From: Planctomycetota bacterium
Lineage (GTDB): Bacteria; Planctomycetota; PLA2
NCBI GenBank assembly: GCA_021776785.1
Contig: JAJFFF010000004.1
Coordinates: forward strand, 294,516-358,515
Length of the DNA: 64,000 nucleotides
Direction of reading: 5' to 3'
The position numbers were made by a program, and so were the translations under genes. Below, piece after piece: positions 52,675-60,841 of the stretch. The notes beneath the pieces are model-generated. The model ran no database searches. It was not told the DNA's origin and was given only the letters and a program-made list of their open reading frames with translations. Within the stretch, counting starts at the first letter, position 1; every line of letters begins with the position of its first letter.

Positions 52675-53679
52675 TCAGCGCCGCGCGTGGCCGGGGCCGT
52701 AAATGCCCCGTATCTTGAGTTTGGTCGTGGTGCCGACGTTGAGAACGGTCGCACGCCCGCACCCCATGCCCGCCGCCCGAAAGTTCATCAGTAGGAGCCG
52801 GTGATGCCCAGCATCGGCACGCCAGCGCCAAACCGCGCGCGCGCCATGCGCCATGCTGCTCGCGTTCTCGCCGCACCGTCCGCGATAGCGAACGCGCCGC
52901 ACCCGATGGCCGAGCGTGCGACGCGAGGGGTCGCGCGGATGGTAGTGGCTAAAGAACCGATAGCGCGCCATCTCGTTGACGAAGTCTTTGGCCATGGAAT
53001 GGACCTGCGGGTCAAGCACCCACGGCGGCAAGCCCAAGCTATACCGGTACGCGTTCGCCGCGCGCACACCGCCACGTTCGTTCGTGTTGTGACGCGCCGG
53101 GTGCTGCTCGTTGTGATAGAGAACCGCGGCGGCGCGCAACAACTCCCAAGCGAGGGCGCGTGCGCCTCGGAGCGACGACGCATGCTTTTTAGCGTCAGCC
53201 CACTTCGACTTCGAAAGCGCTACGAGCGCCTTCGGCAATCCGTCGGGCACTTCACGCAGGCGTGCATAGCGCGCGATCAAAAGCTTCACGCCTTCGTCGA
53301 TCACAACGATGCCGTACTCGCAAAACCCGCCTCTGATCTTGGGCGGCGTCGTTGTCGGCGTGGACCGCCCCACGACTCGCGTTGGAATCCCAAGCCCCTT
53401 CGCGACCGCCTTCGTGAACTGGTTGTGCAAAATGATCGCCGCGGCGACCTTGCGTTCCATCGCCACCTGGCCGGGCTGCTTGTCGATTCCGACACGCCAC
53501 CCTTTGCTCGCACGGGCGGGCACGCCGTAGCGCTGATTGTCGAAGATGAATTCGACGGCATCATCGCGCGCCGTGATCAAACGCTTCGCGAGCGCGTCCA
53601 GTTTCGCGTCGTCAAAAAACGACGGCTCGGCCGCTGCCAGCGGACCGACACACAACAAGAGCACCCAAACGCGCGCCAT
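52675..53679 (-). CDS. Exported CAP-domain (SCP/PR1) protein
   Basis: 334 residues. The signal peptide ends near AAAEP. The first half is helical and unassigned. The CAP domain (about 200-325) shows NAYRYSLGLPPWVLDPQV, FFSHYHPRDPSRRTLGHR, RGRCGENASSMAH and AGHHRLLLM, including the two His and the Glu of the family's metal-binding cavity. Bacterial CAP proteins are secreted or surface proteins with roles that vary; none is given here. It shares an operon with the caspase-like gene downstream. Confidence 0.85.
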   Translation of the reverse strand: MARVWVLLLCVGPLAAAEPSFFDDAKLDALAKRLITARDDAVEFIFDNQRYGVPARASKGWRVGIDKQPGQVAMERKVAAAIILHNQFTKAVAKGLGIPTRVVGRSTPTTTPPKIRGGFCEYGIVVIDEGVKLLIARYARLREVPDGLPKALVALSKSKWADAKKHASSLRGARALAWELLRAAAVLYHNEQHPARHNTNERGGVRAANAYRYSLGLPPWVLDPQVHSMAKDFVNEMARYRFFSHYHPRDPSRRTLGHRVRRVRYRGRCGENASSMAHGARAVWRWRADAGHHRLLLMNFRAAGMGCGRATVLNVGTTTKLKIRGIYGPGHARR

Positions 53680-53737
53680 CTACGTCTAAACGTAGCTGCT
53701 TTCCGCGTTGCGCGGCCAAAATTTTCGGAGCGCGCGC

Positions 53738-54205
53738 TCACAGGCGATCCCAGTCCCAGATCCCATAGCGAACGTCCTTCTCGGGATTGTGCCCGCACTG
53801 TTTGAGCGTCAGCATGATATTGCCGCGATGGTGACTCTCGTGCGCGATCAGATACCCGAGGTAGGCCGGAATCCCTTTCTTGAACCCGCGCCGTTTGGGC
53901 TCACCCGCGGCCCACTCCCGCAGAAACTGGCTCATGCGCGCGGTGGACGCGTTCAGCGCTTTCTTGAGCGCCGCCGCCGTCGGCTCCTCTTTGGATTCGA
54001 ACTTCACGAGCCCCTCTTCCATCCGCGCACGCTTCTCCAATTGGTAGCGACGATTGTTGTGCAGATGCGCGAATTGCCGCGCCACCGACCGACCGCCGCG
54101 CTTCGAAAGCGTCGTGGCCAACCCGGCCGGAGTGATCTCGTCGAGCAGTAAAAGATTCACCCGCTGGTTCGTTTCCCACGCCTCGATGATGTCGTCGATG
54201 TCCAT
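53738..54205 (-). CDS. DinB-like metal-binding protein
   Basis: 155 residues from ATG 54205; the longer frame adds 19 doubtful residues. It is a four-helix DinB/DUF664 protein with SVARQFAHLHNNRRYQLE in helix 2 and GYLIAHESHHRGNIML in helix 4, where the three His of the family's metal site lie. It may be a thiol-dependent S-transferase, as DinB enzymes with mycothiol or bacillithiol are; not proven. Confidence 0.8.
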   Translation of the reverse strand: MDIDDIIEAWETNQRVNLLLLDEITPAGLATTLSKRGGRSVARQFAHLHNNRRYQLEKRARMEEGLVKFESKEEPTAAALKKALNASTARMSQFLREWAAGEPKRRGFKKGIPAYLGYLIAHESHHRGNIMLTLKQCGHNPEKDVRYGIWDWDRL

Positions 54206-54534
54206 CGGCCCACGATACAAAATCGCGCCGTTTGATCGGAGGTGCCTCAAACCCGCCGCCATGGGCCAAAAACTTGTTCTCTTGCGCTTTGGTCAATCGG
54301 TGGGACACTCGGCAGCGAGCTGAGGTCGATGGCACGCCACGCCGGGTGTCCATCACCGAGCCCTACCTTGCAACCGATTCAACGGCGCAGGGGGCTCCGA
54401 GAAAAAACGTGTCCCAAGGGCGGGGCGCGGAGACAGCAACTGCTGTCCGACCTCGCTAGGCGCAGGCGCGCCGCACCATTTTGAGGACTCTGGCCGCATT
54501 TGTCGGCGGAGCCCGCGTAAGGAAAATACCTTTG
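54206..54534. other. Intergenic region upstream of the RNA helicase
   Basis: No gene supported. A perfect hairpin GACAGC-AACT-GCTGTC lies at 54432-54447 and could sit in the helicase 5' leader. No promoter could be fixed. Confidence 0.35.
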
Positions 54535-55875
54535 ATGACCTCACCCCAATCGGACGAGCAAGCGCCGTCCGCCGACCAAGGCCGCTTTGCGGAACTCGGA
54601 CTTGCGCCGCGTCTTTGCAGCGCGGTTCTCGCCGCCGGCTACGACACGCCGACGCCGATTCAACTCCAGTCCATTCCGCACGTCCTGAAGGGTCGTGACC
54701 TGCTCGGTTGCGCGCAAACGGGAACCGGCAAAACGGCCGCGTTCGCGCTACCGATCTTGCAGCGCCTCACGCCGCCGCAAGGAACACCGGGTCGCCGTCG
54801 GCCGCCGCCCATCCTGCGCGCGCTCGTCTTAGCCCCCACGCGCGAACTCGCGGCGCAGATCGGCGCGAGCTTCGGCAAGTACGGTCAGGGCTCCAAGCTC
54901 CGACACAGCGTCATCTTCGGCGGCGTCGGGAAGAACCCGCAGATCGGCGCGCTACGGCGCGGTCTCGACATTGTGGTCGCGACACCGGGCCGCTTGCTCG
55001 ACCTGATGAACGACGGTTACGTCGATCTCTCCGCGGTCGATCACTTGGTGCTCGACGAAGCGGACCGCATGTTGGATATGGGATTTATCCGCGACGTCCG
55101 CCGCATCGTGCGTGAGATTCCGCGCGAGCGCCAGACGCTGCTCTTCTCCGCGACCATGCCGACCGCGATTCGGGACCTTTCGAGGACTCTCCTGCGCGAT
55201 CCGAAACACGTCGCCGTCGATCCGATTTCGTCGACCGTCGAACCGATTTCGCAGGCCGTGTACTTCGTTGAAAAAACGGAAAAGACGGACTTGCTGCTGC
55301 AGATCCTCGCGGACAAAAGCATCGATATCGATCGTGCGCTTGTGTTCACGCGGACCAAGCACGGCGCCAACCGCCTCTCGACCAAGCTGGAACGCGCCGG
55401 GGTACGTGCCGCCGCGATTCACGGGAATAAATCGCAGGGCGCGCGCGAGCGTGCGCTGAAGTCGTTTAAGGACGGCGAACTTCGTTGCCTCGTCGCTACC
55501 GACATCGCGGCGCGCGGCATCGACATCAAGGAGCTCTCGCACGTCGTCAATTTCGATCTACCGAACGAGCCCGAGAGCTACGTGCACCGCGTTGGCCGCA
55601 CCGGCCGCGCTGGCTTGGCTGGAGCTGCGATTTCGTTCTGCGCGACGGACGAACGACCCTACCTGCGCAGCATCGAACGCTTGACGGCGCGACAGTTGGA
55701 TCGCGTCAACGGAGACCCCGAAGGAGGTCGCAGGCCGTCGCGGCAACCCGCGCGCTCGGCCGCTCCCCGCAACGGAACGCCGCAACCGCGTCAGGGCAAC
55801 CGCGATCCGCGCCATGGCTCCGGACAACGAAGCGAGGGCGGAACCGGCGGCCGAAGGCGCCGCCGCCGCCGCTAG
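54535..55875 (+). CDS. rhlE: DEAD-box RNA helicase, RhlE type
   Basis: 446 residues from ATG 54535 (a TTG 18 codons upstream is also open). All motifs are present: Q motif YDTPTPIQ, Walker A AQTGTGKTAA, PTRELAAQ, TPGRLLDL, DEAD (VLDEADRM), SAT, then RecA-2 motifs VFTRTKHGANRL, ATDIAARGIDI and HRVGRTGRAG. A basic Arg/Gly-rich tail of about 60 residues helps RNA binding. It unwinds RNA with ATP, in ribosome assembly or RNA turnover. The sub-type is by general similarity. Confidence 0.95.
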   Translation: MTSPQSDEQAPSADQGRFAELGLAPRLCSAVLAAGYDTPTPIQLQSIPHVLKGRDLLGCAQTGTGKTAAFALPILQRLTPPQGTPGRRRPPPILRALVLAPTRELAAQIGASFGKYGQGSKLRHSVIFGGVGKNPQIGALRRGLDIVVATPGRLLDLMNDGYVDLSAVDHLVLDEADRMLDMGFIRDVRRIVREIPRERQTLLFSATMPTAIRDLSRTLLRDPKHVAVDPISSTVEPISQAVYFVEKTEKTDLLLQILADKSIDIDRALVFTRTKHGANRLSTKLERAGVRAAAIHGNKSQGARERALKSFKDGELRCLVATDIAARGIDIKELSHVVNFDLPNEPESYVHRVGRTGRAGLAGAAISFCATDERPYLRSIERLTARQLDRVNGDPEGGRRPSRQPARSAAPRNGTPQPRQGNRDPRHGSGQRSEGGTGGRRRRRRR

Positions 55876-55890
55876 CGGAACCAAAAAACC

Positions 55891-56424
55891 GTGGCGACGC
55901 ATGACCTCGTCTTAGCCGGGTACGCGTGGAACCTTCGCTACGCCGAAGCGCTCGTCGCGGATCTCGCGCCGGAGCAGTGGACGCTCTCGCTGGGCCCCGG
56001 CCTTGAGAACCATGCCGCGTGGACGCTAGGACATCTCGTCACCGGTTCCGACTTGATGGCGGATGAGTTCGGTCTTGCGCGCACGTGCGACGAGACGTGG
56101 ATCGAGTTGTTTGAGCGGCGCGGTCCGGGCGATCCACGCCTGCCGCACGCCGACGCCGACATCTATCCGACCGGGACTACGATCCTGGACGCCTTGCAGA
56201 CCCAGCACGCGCGGGTCGCGCAACGCTTCGCCGAACTGGTACCGGCTCAGCTCGACGCAGCGGTCGAGTGGCGCTTCGACGGGGAATTCCCGACGACGCA
56301 CCTCTTGTCCTTGTTCATGCTCGTCTCGCACGAGGCCATGCACTTGGGCCAACTCGCGGCGTGGCGTCGCGCACAGGGTCTTCCGTCCGCACTCGCTGCG
56401 ATGCCGCGCGGACCGAGCGCTTAG
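55891..56424 (+). CDS. DinB-like protein
   Basis: 177 residues from GTG 55891, 15 bases after the helicase. A helical DinB protein: NHAAWTLGHLVTGSD in helix 2 and LFMLVSHEAMHLGQLAAW in the last helix with metal-binding His. It is one of several DinB genes in this window, with the ones at 36073 and 53738. Substrate unknown. Confidence 0.78.
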   Translation: MATHDLVLAGYAWNLRYAEALVADLAPEQWTLSLGPGLENHAAWTLGHLVTGSDLMADEFGLARTCDETWIELFERRGPGDPRLPHADADIYPTGTTILDALQTQHARVAQRFAELVPAQLDAAVEWRFDGEFPTTHLLSLFMLVSHEAMHLGQLAAWRRAQGLPSALAAMPRGPSA

Positions 56425-56437
56425 TCACCAAAACACG

Positions 56438-56470
56438 CCGGGAGAGAGACGGGTGCGCCTCTCCCCCGAC
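56438..56470. terminator. Hairpin between converging genes
   Basis: Stem CGGGAGAG/CTCTCCCCCG with a loop of about ten bases lies between the DinB stop and the zinc-ribbon stop. On the minus strand it is followed by GTTTT; on the plus strand an A-run follows instead. Possibly bidirectional. Confidence 0.4.
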
Positions 56471-56481
56471 GCTAAAAAAAA

Positions 56482-56718
56482 TTAGGTTGCGAGTCTCGCC
56501 TTGAGTTCCGGGTGGTCTTTCCACGCCGGCATCGTCGCCATGTACGCAAGCGTTTGCTGCTCGGCGACTTTTTGGTCGAGGTCTGGTTTTTCGCGTTTGG
56601 TCCACTGCATCATGCGCTCGAACCGCTCCGCGAATGCGTGCAGGTTTCCGGCGTCGTCGACGCAGTGATGGCAATACGGCCCCGCCTCAATCGGCATGCC
56701 GCAACTCTGACAGTTCAT
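56482..56718 (-). CDS. Small zinc-ribbon protein
   Basis: 78 residues. CQSCGMP and CHHCVDD provide two CxxC pairs, as in the putative zinc-ribbon family PF12674, followed by a helical body (AFAERFERMMQWTKR). It is 11 bases downstream of the MarR gene and probably in its operon. Role unknown. Confidence 0.8.
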   Translation of the reverse strand: MNCQSCGMPIEAGPYCHHCVDDAGNLHAFAERFERMMQWTKREKPDLDQKVAEQQTLAYMATMPAWKDHPELKARLAT

Positions 56719-56729
56719 TCGATCTCCTC

Positions 56730-57152
56730 TTACGGATGCGCAGCGGACAAGAGCGCTTGCATGCCCGCCACCAGTTGTCGTCGTTGAGCCGGCTCAAGAC
56801 GTTGAAACGCAGTATCCAATCGGTCGGCATCGAGCACGCGCCGCATCGCAGCGGTGGTCTCACGGCCGTCTTCGGTGAGCCAAACGAGGTGCCGCCGCTG
56901 GTCGCGTTGATCGGGGATGCGATCGACGAGCCCGCGTCGCCGCAACCGCTCCACGAGCTCGCTCGTCGCAGCCTGCGAACGTTCGAAGTGTTTCGCCGCC
57001 TCGGAAACCGTCAGCGGCCCCGCGTCGGCAAGGTGCTCGAGGATCGCCGCCGCTTCGGGGCTCGGACGATACTCCTTCGGACCCCAGCGGCGACAATACG
57101 TCCCGTAGATGCGCGGAAACAAGACGGCGAATTGCTGGCTTTCGTCACTCAC
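56730..57152 (-). CDS. MarR-family transcriptional regulator
   Basis: 140 residues. The winged helix covers about 30-105: LTVSEAAKHFERSQAATSEL for the recognition helix and RDQRRHLVWLTEDGRE for the wing. C-terminal helices form the dimer. The target is likely local, e.g. the zinc-ribbon gene downstream or the flavoenzyme upstream. No operator was identified. Confidence 0.87.
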   Translation of the reverse strand: MSDESQQFAVLFPRIYGTYCRRWGPKEYRPSPEAAAILEHLADAGPLTVSEAAKHFERSQAATSELVERLRRRGLVDRIPDQRDQRRHLVWLTEDGRETTAAMRRVLDADRLDTAFQRLEPAQRRQLVAGMQALLSAAHP

Positions 57153-57183
57153 GCAACCATTTCAGGCCGCCAACAAAAGATCG

Positions 57184-57846
57184 TCAACCCCGATGCGTTT
57201 TGCGCCGGACGTGAGCGGGAATCTCGATCGAGGGGTCGAGGCGCGGATCCGGCTCGGGAGCGCCGATTTCGGTTCGTATCGGCAAAACGCCCGCCCAATG
57301 CGACAGCGCGTAATCCGGCTCGTCGTCTCCAGGCGGGCCGCTCCGAATCTTGGCCGACGCTTCCGTCATCGACATCGTGAGCACCGTGGTGCGACGCAAC
57401 TCCTCTTCGCTGGGCATGCGGCAGCCGTCACTGCGACCGACGACCGTCTTCTCCACCAACGCATGAAGGGCGGTGTACTTCTCGTCGCGGTCCACGACCT
57501 CGCGGGCCACGCCCAACACGACGACGGACCGATAGTTCATCGAGTGGTTGAACGCGGAGCGCGCCAGAACGATGCCGTCGACGAGCGTCGCCGTCGCGCA
57601 ACACGGCACGCCTTCCTTCAGCGTCTTCAGCATGCGACTCGCCGGCGATCCGTGCAAGATCAGCTGGTCGCCCACACGCACATGCAGCGTCGGAATCACA
57701 TAGACCTGGCCGTGCGCTTCAAACCCCATATGCACAAGCAATGCTTCGTCGAGAATCGCTCCGATCACGGCTGGATCATAATGCCCGCGCGCGGGCAGGC
57801 GCCGTACGTTGACACGCGGTGACGAGGGCTCTTGATTCGTAGCCAC
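57184..57846 (-). CDS. Flavin-binding, pyridoxamine 5'-phosphate oxidase-like protein
   Basis: 220 residues. The split-barrel flavin family (PF12900 type) is seen from HVRVGDQLILHGSPASRMLK, VPCCATATLVDGIVLARSAF and SMNYRSVVVLG. The C-terminal part holds SHWAGVLPIRTEIG. Relatives bind FMN or F420 and are linked to oxidoreduction or redox sensing. It lies upstream of the MarR regulator on the same strand, 31 bases apart. Confidence 0.85.
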   Translation of the reverse strand: MATNQEPSSPRVNVRRLPARGHYDPAVIGAILDEALLVHMGFEAHGQVYVIPTLHVRVGDQLILHGSPASRMLKTLKEGVPCCATATLVDGIVLARSAFNHSMNYRSVVVLGVAREVVDRDEKYTALHALVEKTVVGRSDGCRMPSEEELRRTTVLTMSMTEASAKIRSGPPGDDEPDYALSHWAGVLPIRTEIGAPEPDPRLDPSIEIPAHVRRKTHRG

Positions 57847-57861
57847 GTTGCCTCCCGTTCG

Positions 57862-58545
57862 CTACTTGATGCCGAAGTCGTCGCCCGTGATCGTCTGGAG
57901 CGCGGCCGCGATTTTCTTGCGGGCGTTCGTCCACAGATCCGAACGCGCCCAGGTCTGCAGTCCGCGCACCGGATCGTCGCCTTTTCGATATCGATACCCC
58001 ACTTGCTTCGAGTTCGTCGCGACAAACGCATAACTCGCGCGGACGGCTGAGCTCTCTAGGTCGACGACGAACCCCTCGATGAACGCGCCGCCCTGCTTGA
58101 ACTCCGTCGCGGACGTCGCGACCGGAAGCTGAATCTTCACCGTGCGATGAATCACGAGATAGCGCTTGGCCAGGGCGCGCTCGAAGTTTTGATCCATGCC
58201 GTCCGCTGTGTCGTCGAGTGTGCGCAGTGGATTTTTGGGTCCCGACCAGGAAAGCGCCGTTTTGAGATCGCGTTGAAGATGAAAATCGAGGGGCGCATCC
58301 GCGTACACATCGAGCAGATGTTCGTAGTGGAGAAAGTCCGTGTTCGACCGGGTCAGCGGCGGATCAAACGCCGTCTTTTGGCCCGGGCGGATCGCGGCCG
58401 GCGCCGGCAACGTGGCCGCTAGCTTGGTCAGCTTGTCGCGGACGGCATCCATCTTCGGCTTGTAGCTGTCGATGACTTCGCCGTTGGTCGGGCCGCACGC
58501 CGCGGCGAACGCCAACAGGAAAACGAGCGAGGGCAGGCGATGCAT
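57862..58545 (-). CDS. Lipoprotein of unknown function
   Basis: 227 residues with lipobox FAAACG at about 12-17. The body alternates helix (PKMDAVRDKLTKLAATLP) and strand (VIHRTVKIQLPVATSATEF, GAFIEGFVVDLES). No domain recognised. It is 15 bases upstream of the flavoprotein gene, so the lipoprotein, flavoprotein, MarR and zinc-ribbon genes may form one transcript. Confidence 0.68.
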   Translation of the reverse strand: MHRLPSLVFLLAFAAACGPTNGEVIDSYKPKMDAVRDKLTKLAATLPAPAAIRPGQKTAFDPPLTRSNTDFLHYEHLLDVYADAPLDFHLQRDLKTALSWSGPKNPLRTLDDTADGMDQNFERALAKRYLVIHRTVKIQLPVATSATEFKQGGAFIEGFVVDLESSAVRASYAFVATNSKQVGYRYRKGDDPVRGLQTWARSDLWTNARKKIAAALQTITGDDFGIK

Positions 58546-58599
58546 GGCGTCACCCTACGCGATCCGCAAGATGTTTCGCAACAGCAGGACCGCTTCGAT

Positions 58600-60705
58600 C
58601 TATTCGCCGCCGAAATAGCGCGTGTGCGTCTCGGCGATAGCATCGGGTTCGCCAATAATCGTCAGGCGGTCGCCGGCGTGAAGCACGGTCCGGCCGCGTG
58701 GCACGATCACATCATCGCCACGGCGCAGCATTGCGACGAGGCTGCCCTCCGGCAAGTCGATCTCGCGCAGCGTCTTGCCGATCATGCGCTCGGTTTTTGC
58801 TCCATGGTGCACAAACAGGGAGAGCCACCGCTCCTCGCGCAACAACACTTCTTTGAGTTCTTGCTCGTCGATCGCGCCGAACCAGTCGGTCTTGAAGTTC
58901 GTGTCTTCCACGTGCCCGGCAATCTGCGCAAGCAGTCGAAGATGCTGCGTCGGGTTCGCACGAGGGCTGACGAGGAGAAACACCGCGTGCACGATCTTTG
59001 TTTCTTCCTTGTCCGCGCCCGGAGGGGTGTGCCGGAGTTCGATGCCCTTGCGACCGCGCGCCAAGACGAGCTGCGCGTGCTTGACCTCTTTCGTGCGAAA
59101 GTGAGGCAGCGCGACGCTGCGGGCGACCGGCGTGGAGCCGAGGCGCTCGCCGCTCAGAATCCGCGCTTCGACTTCCGCGGGCGTCATCTTTACGTGGCCT
59201 GCGATCCACGAAGACGACTTCTTGACCACATCGTGAAACGACGCGCGCTCGACAAAATCGAGCACGAAGCTGCGCGCGACGATCTCGTCGAACGGATCGT
59301 TGTCGCGTAGCCCCTTTTCCTTCAGGATCCCGCGTAGTTCGGTTTCGAGCCCCGCGTAGCGGTTTTGCCCCATCCGTTCAAACACGTGCAAGATCGCGCC
59401 ACCACGATCGACATTCGCCTTGACGTAGTGGAAGTACCAGACCGCCCCCAGCGTCACGAGCCCCATCGTGAACGCGGTCGAAAGCAGCCCCATCTCAACG
59501 ATGAGAAACACCGGCGCCACGATGCCGATGATCTGCATGTACGGATAAAACGGCGACTTGTAGCTAGGGTCGTACGCGTGGATCTTGCTTTCCCGCATCA
59601 CGATGACAGCCAGGCACACGAAACCAAACATCATCAACTGAAATGCGCTCGCCAGTTTCGCGATCTTCGTAACGTCGAAGATTAAGAGGATGGCAATGAT
59701 CGAACCGACCGTAACGATGACGGCGAAGCCGGGGATGCCCCTCGCGTTTACCGTTCCGTAGCGCGGCGGAAGAATCTGGTCGCGGCTCATCGCCAACGGG
59801 TAGCGCGACGCGCTCATCATGCCGGCGTTGGCGACGGACACAAACGCCAGCAGCGCGGCGACCGTGACGATGAGCTTCGCGAAACTCCCCCCGGCTTCGG
59901 ATGCAGCGCTTGCGACGGGGGCGAGGTTCCCGGCCAGTTTTTCGGCCGGCAACACGCCCACCAAAACAATTGTGCCGAGCAAGTAGACGATGACGGCCAC
60001 GCCGAGCGACAAAAATATGCCGCGCGGCAGATTCCGTTCGGGATCGATCACCTCCTCCGAGAGGCTCACGACTTTCGTCACGCCGACGTAGCTGATGTAC
60101 ACAAGACCGGTCGTCGCCACGATCGCGTCCCAACCCTTGTCAAAGAACCCGGAGAACCGCTGCGCCTGCACGCCAGGTAGCTCCGAGGCAATGAAGTAGC
60201 CAAGGATCGTTAAAACGCCGGCGACGAGATAGACTTGAAATTTCCCGGTCTTTTCGGCGCCCAACATGTTGAGCGCTCCCAAACCCAGCGCGACACCGAC
60301 GGCGACGGCCTTGACCGGCATGTGCGGCAAATACAACTCGACGTACGCCCCCATCCCGATGAGAGCGAACGAGACCTTAAGCACGAGCGCCGTCCAAGTG
60401 CCGAACCCTCCGATCGTTCCGATCAGCGGCCCCATCGAACGGTCCAGGAAGTAATACACGCCCCCGGCCTTCGGCATGGCGGTCGCGAGCTCGACCTTGC
60501 TCAGCGTCGCCGGGATCAACGGGATCGCCGCGAGCATGTAACAAAGAACGATCGCCGGTCCGGCCATCTCGAACGCGATTCCAGGGAGCAGGAAAAAGCC
60601 TGAGCTCAAGGTGGCGCCGGTCGCCACCGCAAACACATCGATCAATCCGAGCTTTTTGCCAAGTCCGGTCTGGGTCGGTTCTGTCGGTTCGGTAGACGCC
60701 GTCAT
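58600..60705 (-). CDS. APC-family permease fused to PTS EIIA-like and RCK-C domains
   Basis: 701 residues from ATG 60705 (a GTG at 60720 is also open). Residues about 15-425 are an amino acid/polyamine/organocation permease with 12 helices and a TM1 motif ATGATLSSGFFLLPG. About 455-600 is an EIIA-2-like domain with a phospho-His candidate in ALPHFRTKEV. About 625-700 is a TrkA-C domain (GKTLREIDLPEGSLVAML, LHAGDRLTIIGEP). The tail domains suggest control by phosphorylation or a ligand. The substrate is an amino acid or organic cation, not specified. Divergent from the selenoprotein candidate at 60842. Confidence 0.85.
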   Translation of the reverse strand: MTASTEPTEPTQTGLGKKLGLIDVFAVATGATLSSGFFLLPGIAFEMAGPAIVLCYMLAAIPLIPATLSKVELATAMPKAGGVYYFLDRSMGPLIGTIGGFGTWTALVLKVSFALIGMGAYVELYLPHMPVKAVAVGVALGLGALNMLGAEKTGKFQVYLVAGVLTILGYFIASELPGVQAQRFSGFFDKGWDAIVATTGLVYISYVGVTKVVSLSEEVIDPERNLPRGIFLSLGVAVIVYLLGTIVLVGVLPAEKLAGNLAPVASAASEAGGSFAKLIVTVAALLAFVSVANAGMMSASRYPLAMSRDQILPPRYGTVNARGIPGFAVIVTVGSIIAILLIFDVTKIAKLASAFQLMMFGFVCLAVIVMRESKIHAYDPSYKSPFYPYMQIIGIVAPVFLIVEMGLLSTAFTMGLVTLGAVWYFHYVKANVDRGGAILHVFERMGQNRYAGLETELRGILKEKGLRDNDPFDEIVARSFVLDFVERASFHDVVKKSSSWIAGHVKMTPAEVEARILSGERLGSTPVARSVALPHFRTKEVKHAQLVLARGRKGIELRHTPPGADKEETKIVHAVFLLVSPRANPTQHLRLLAQIAGHVEDTNFKTDWFGAIDEQELKEVLLREERWLSLFVHHGAKTERMIGKTLREIDLPEGSLVAMLRRGDDVIVPRGRTVLHAGDRLTIIGEPDAIAETHTRYFGGE

Positions 60706-60841
60706 CAGGGGTACGTTCACGGCCGGGATTCAGCCCGCGAAGGCGCCAGATACTAGCAGTAAGAAGCGCCAGCGGCGCTTTTGGACGCCTTGCTCCGCAT
60801 GGGGCGGCCCCCCCACCGTTCCGACGGCATACAATGCGGCG

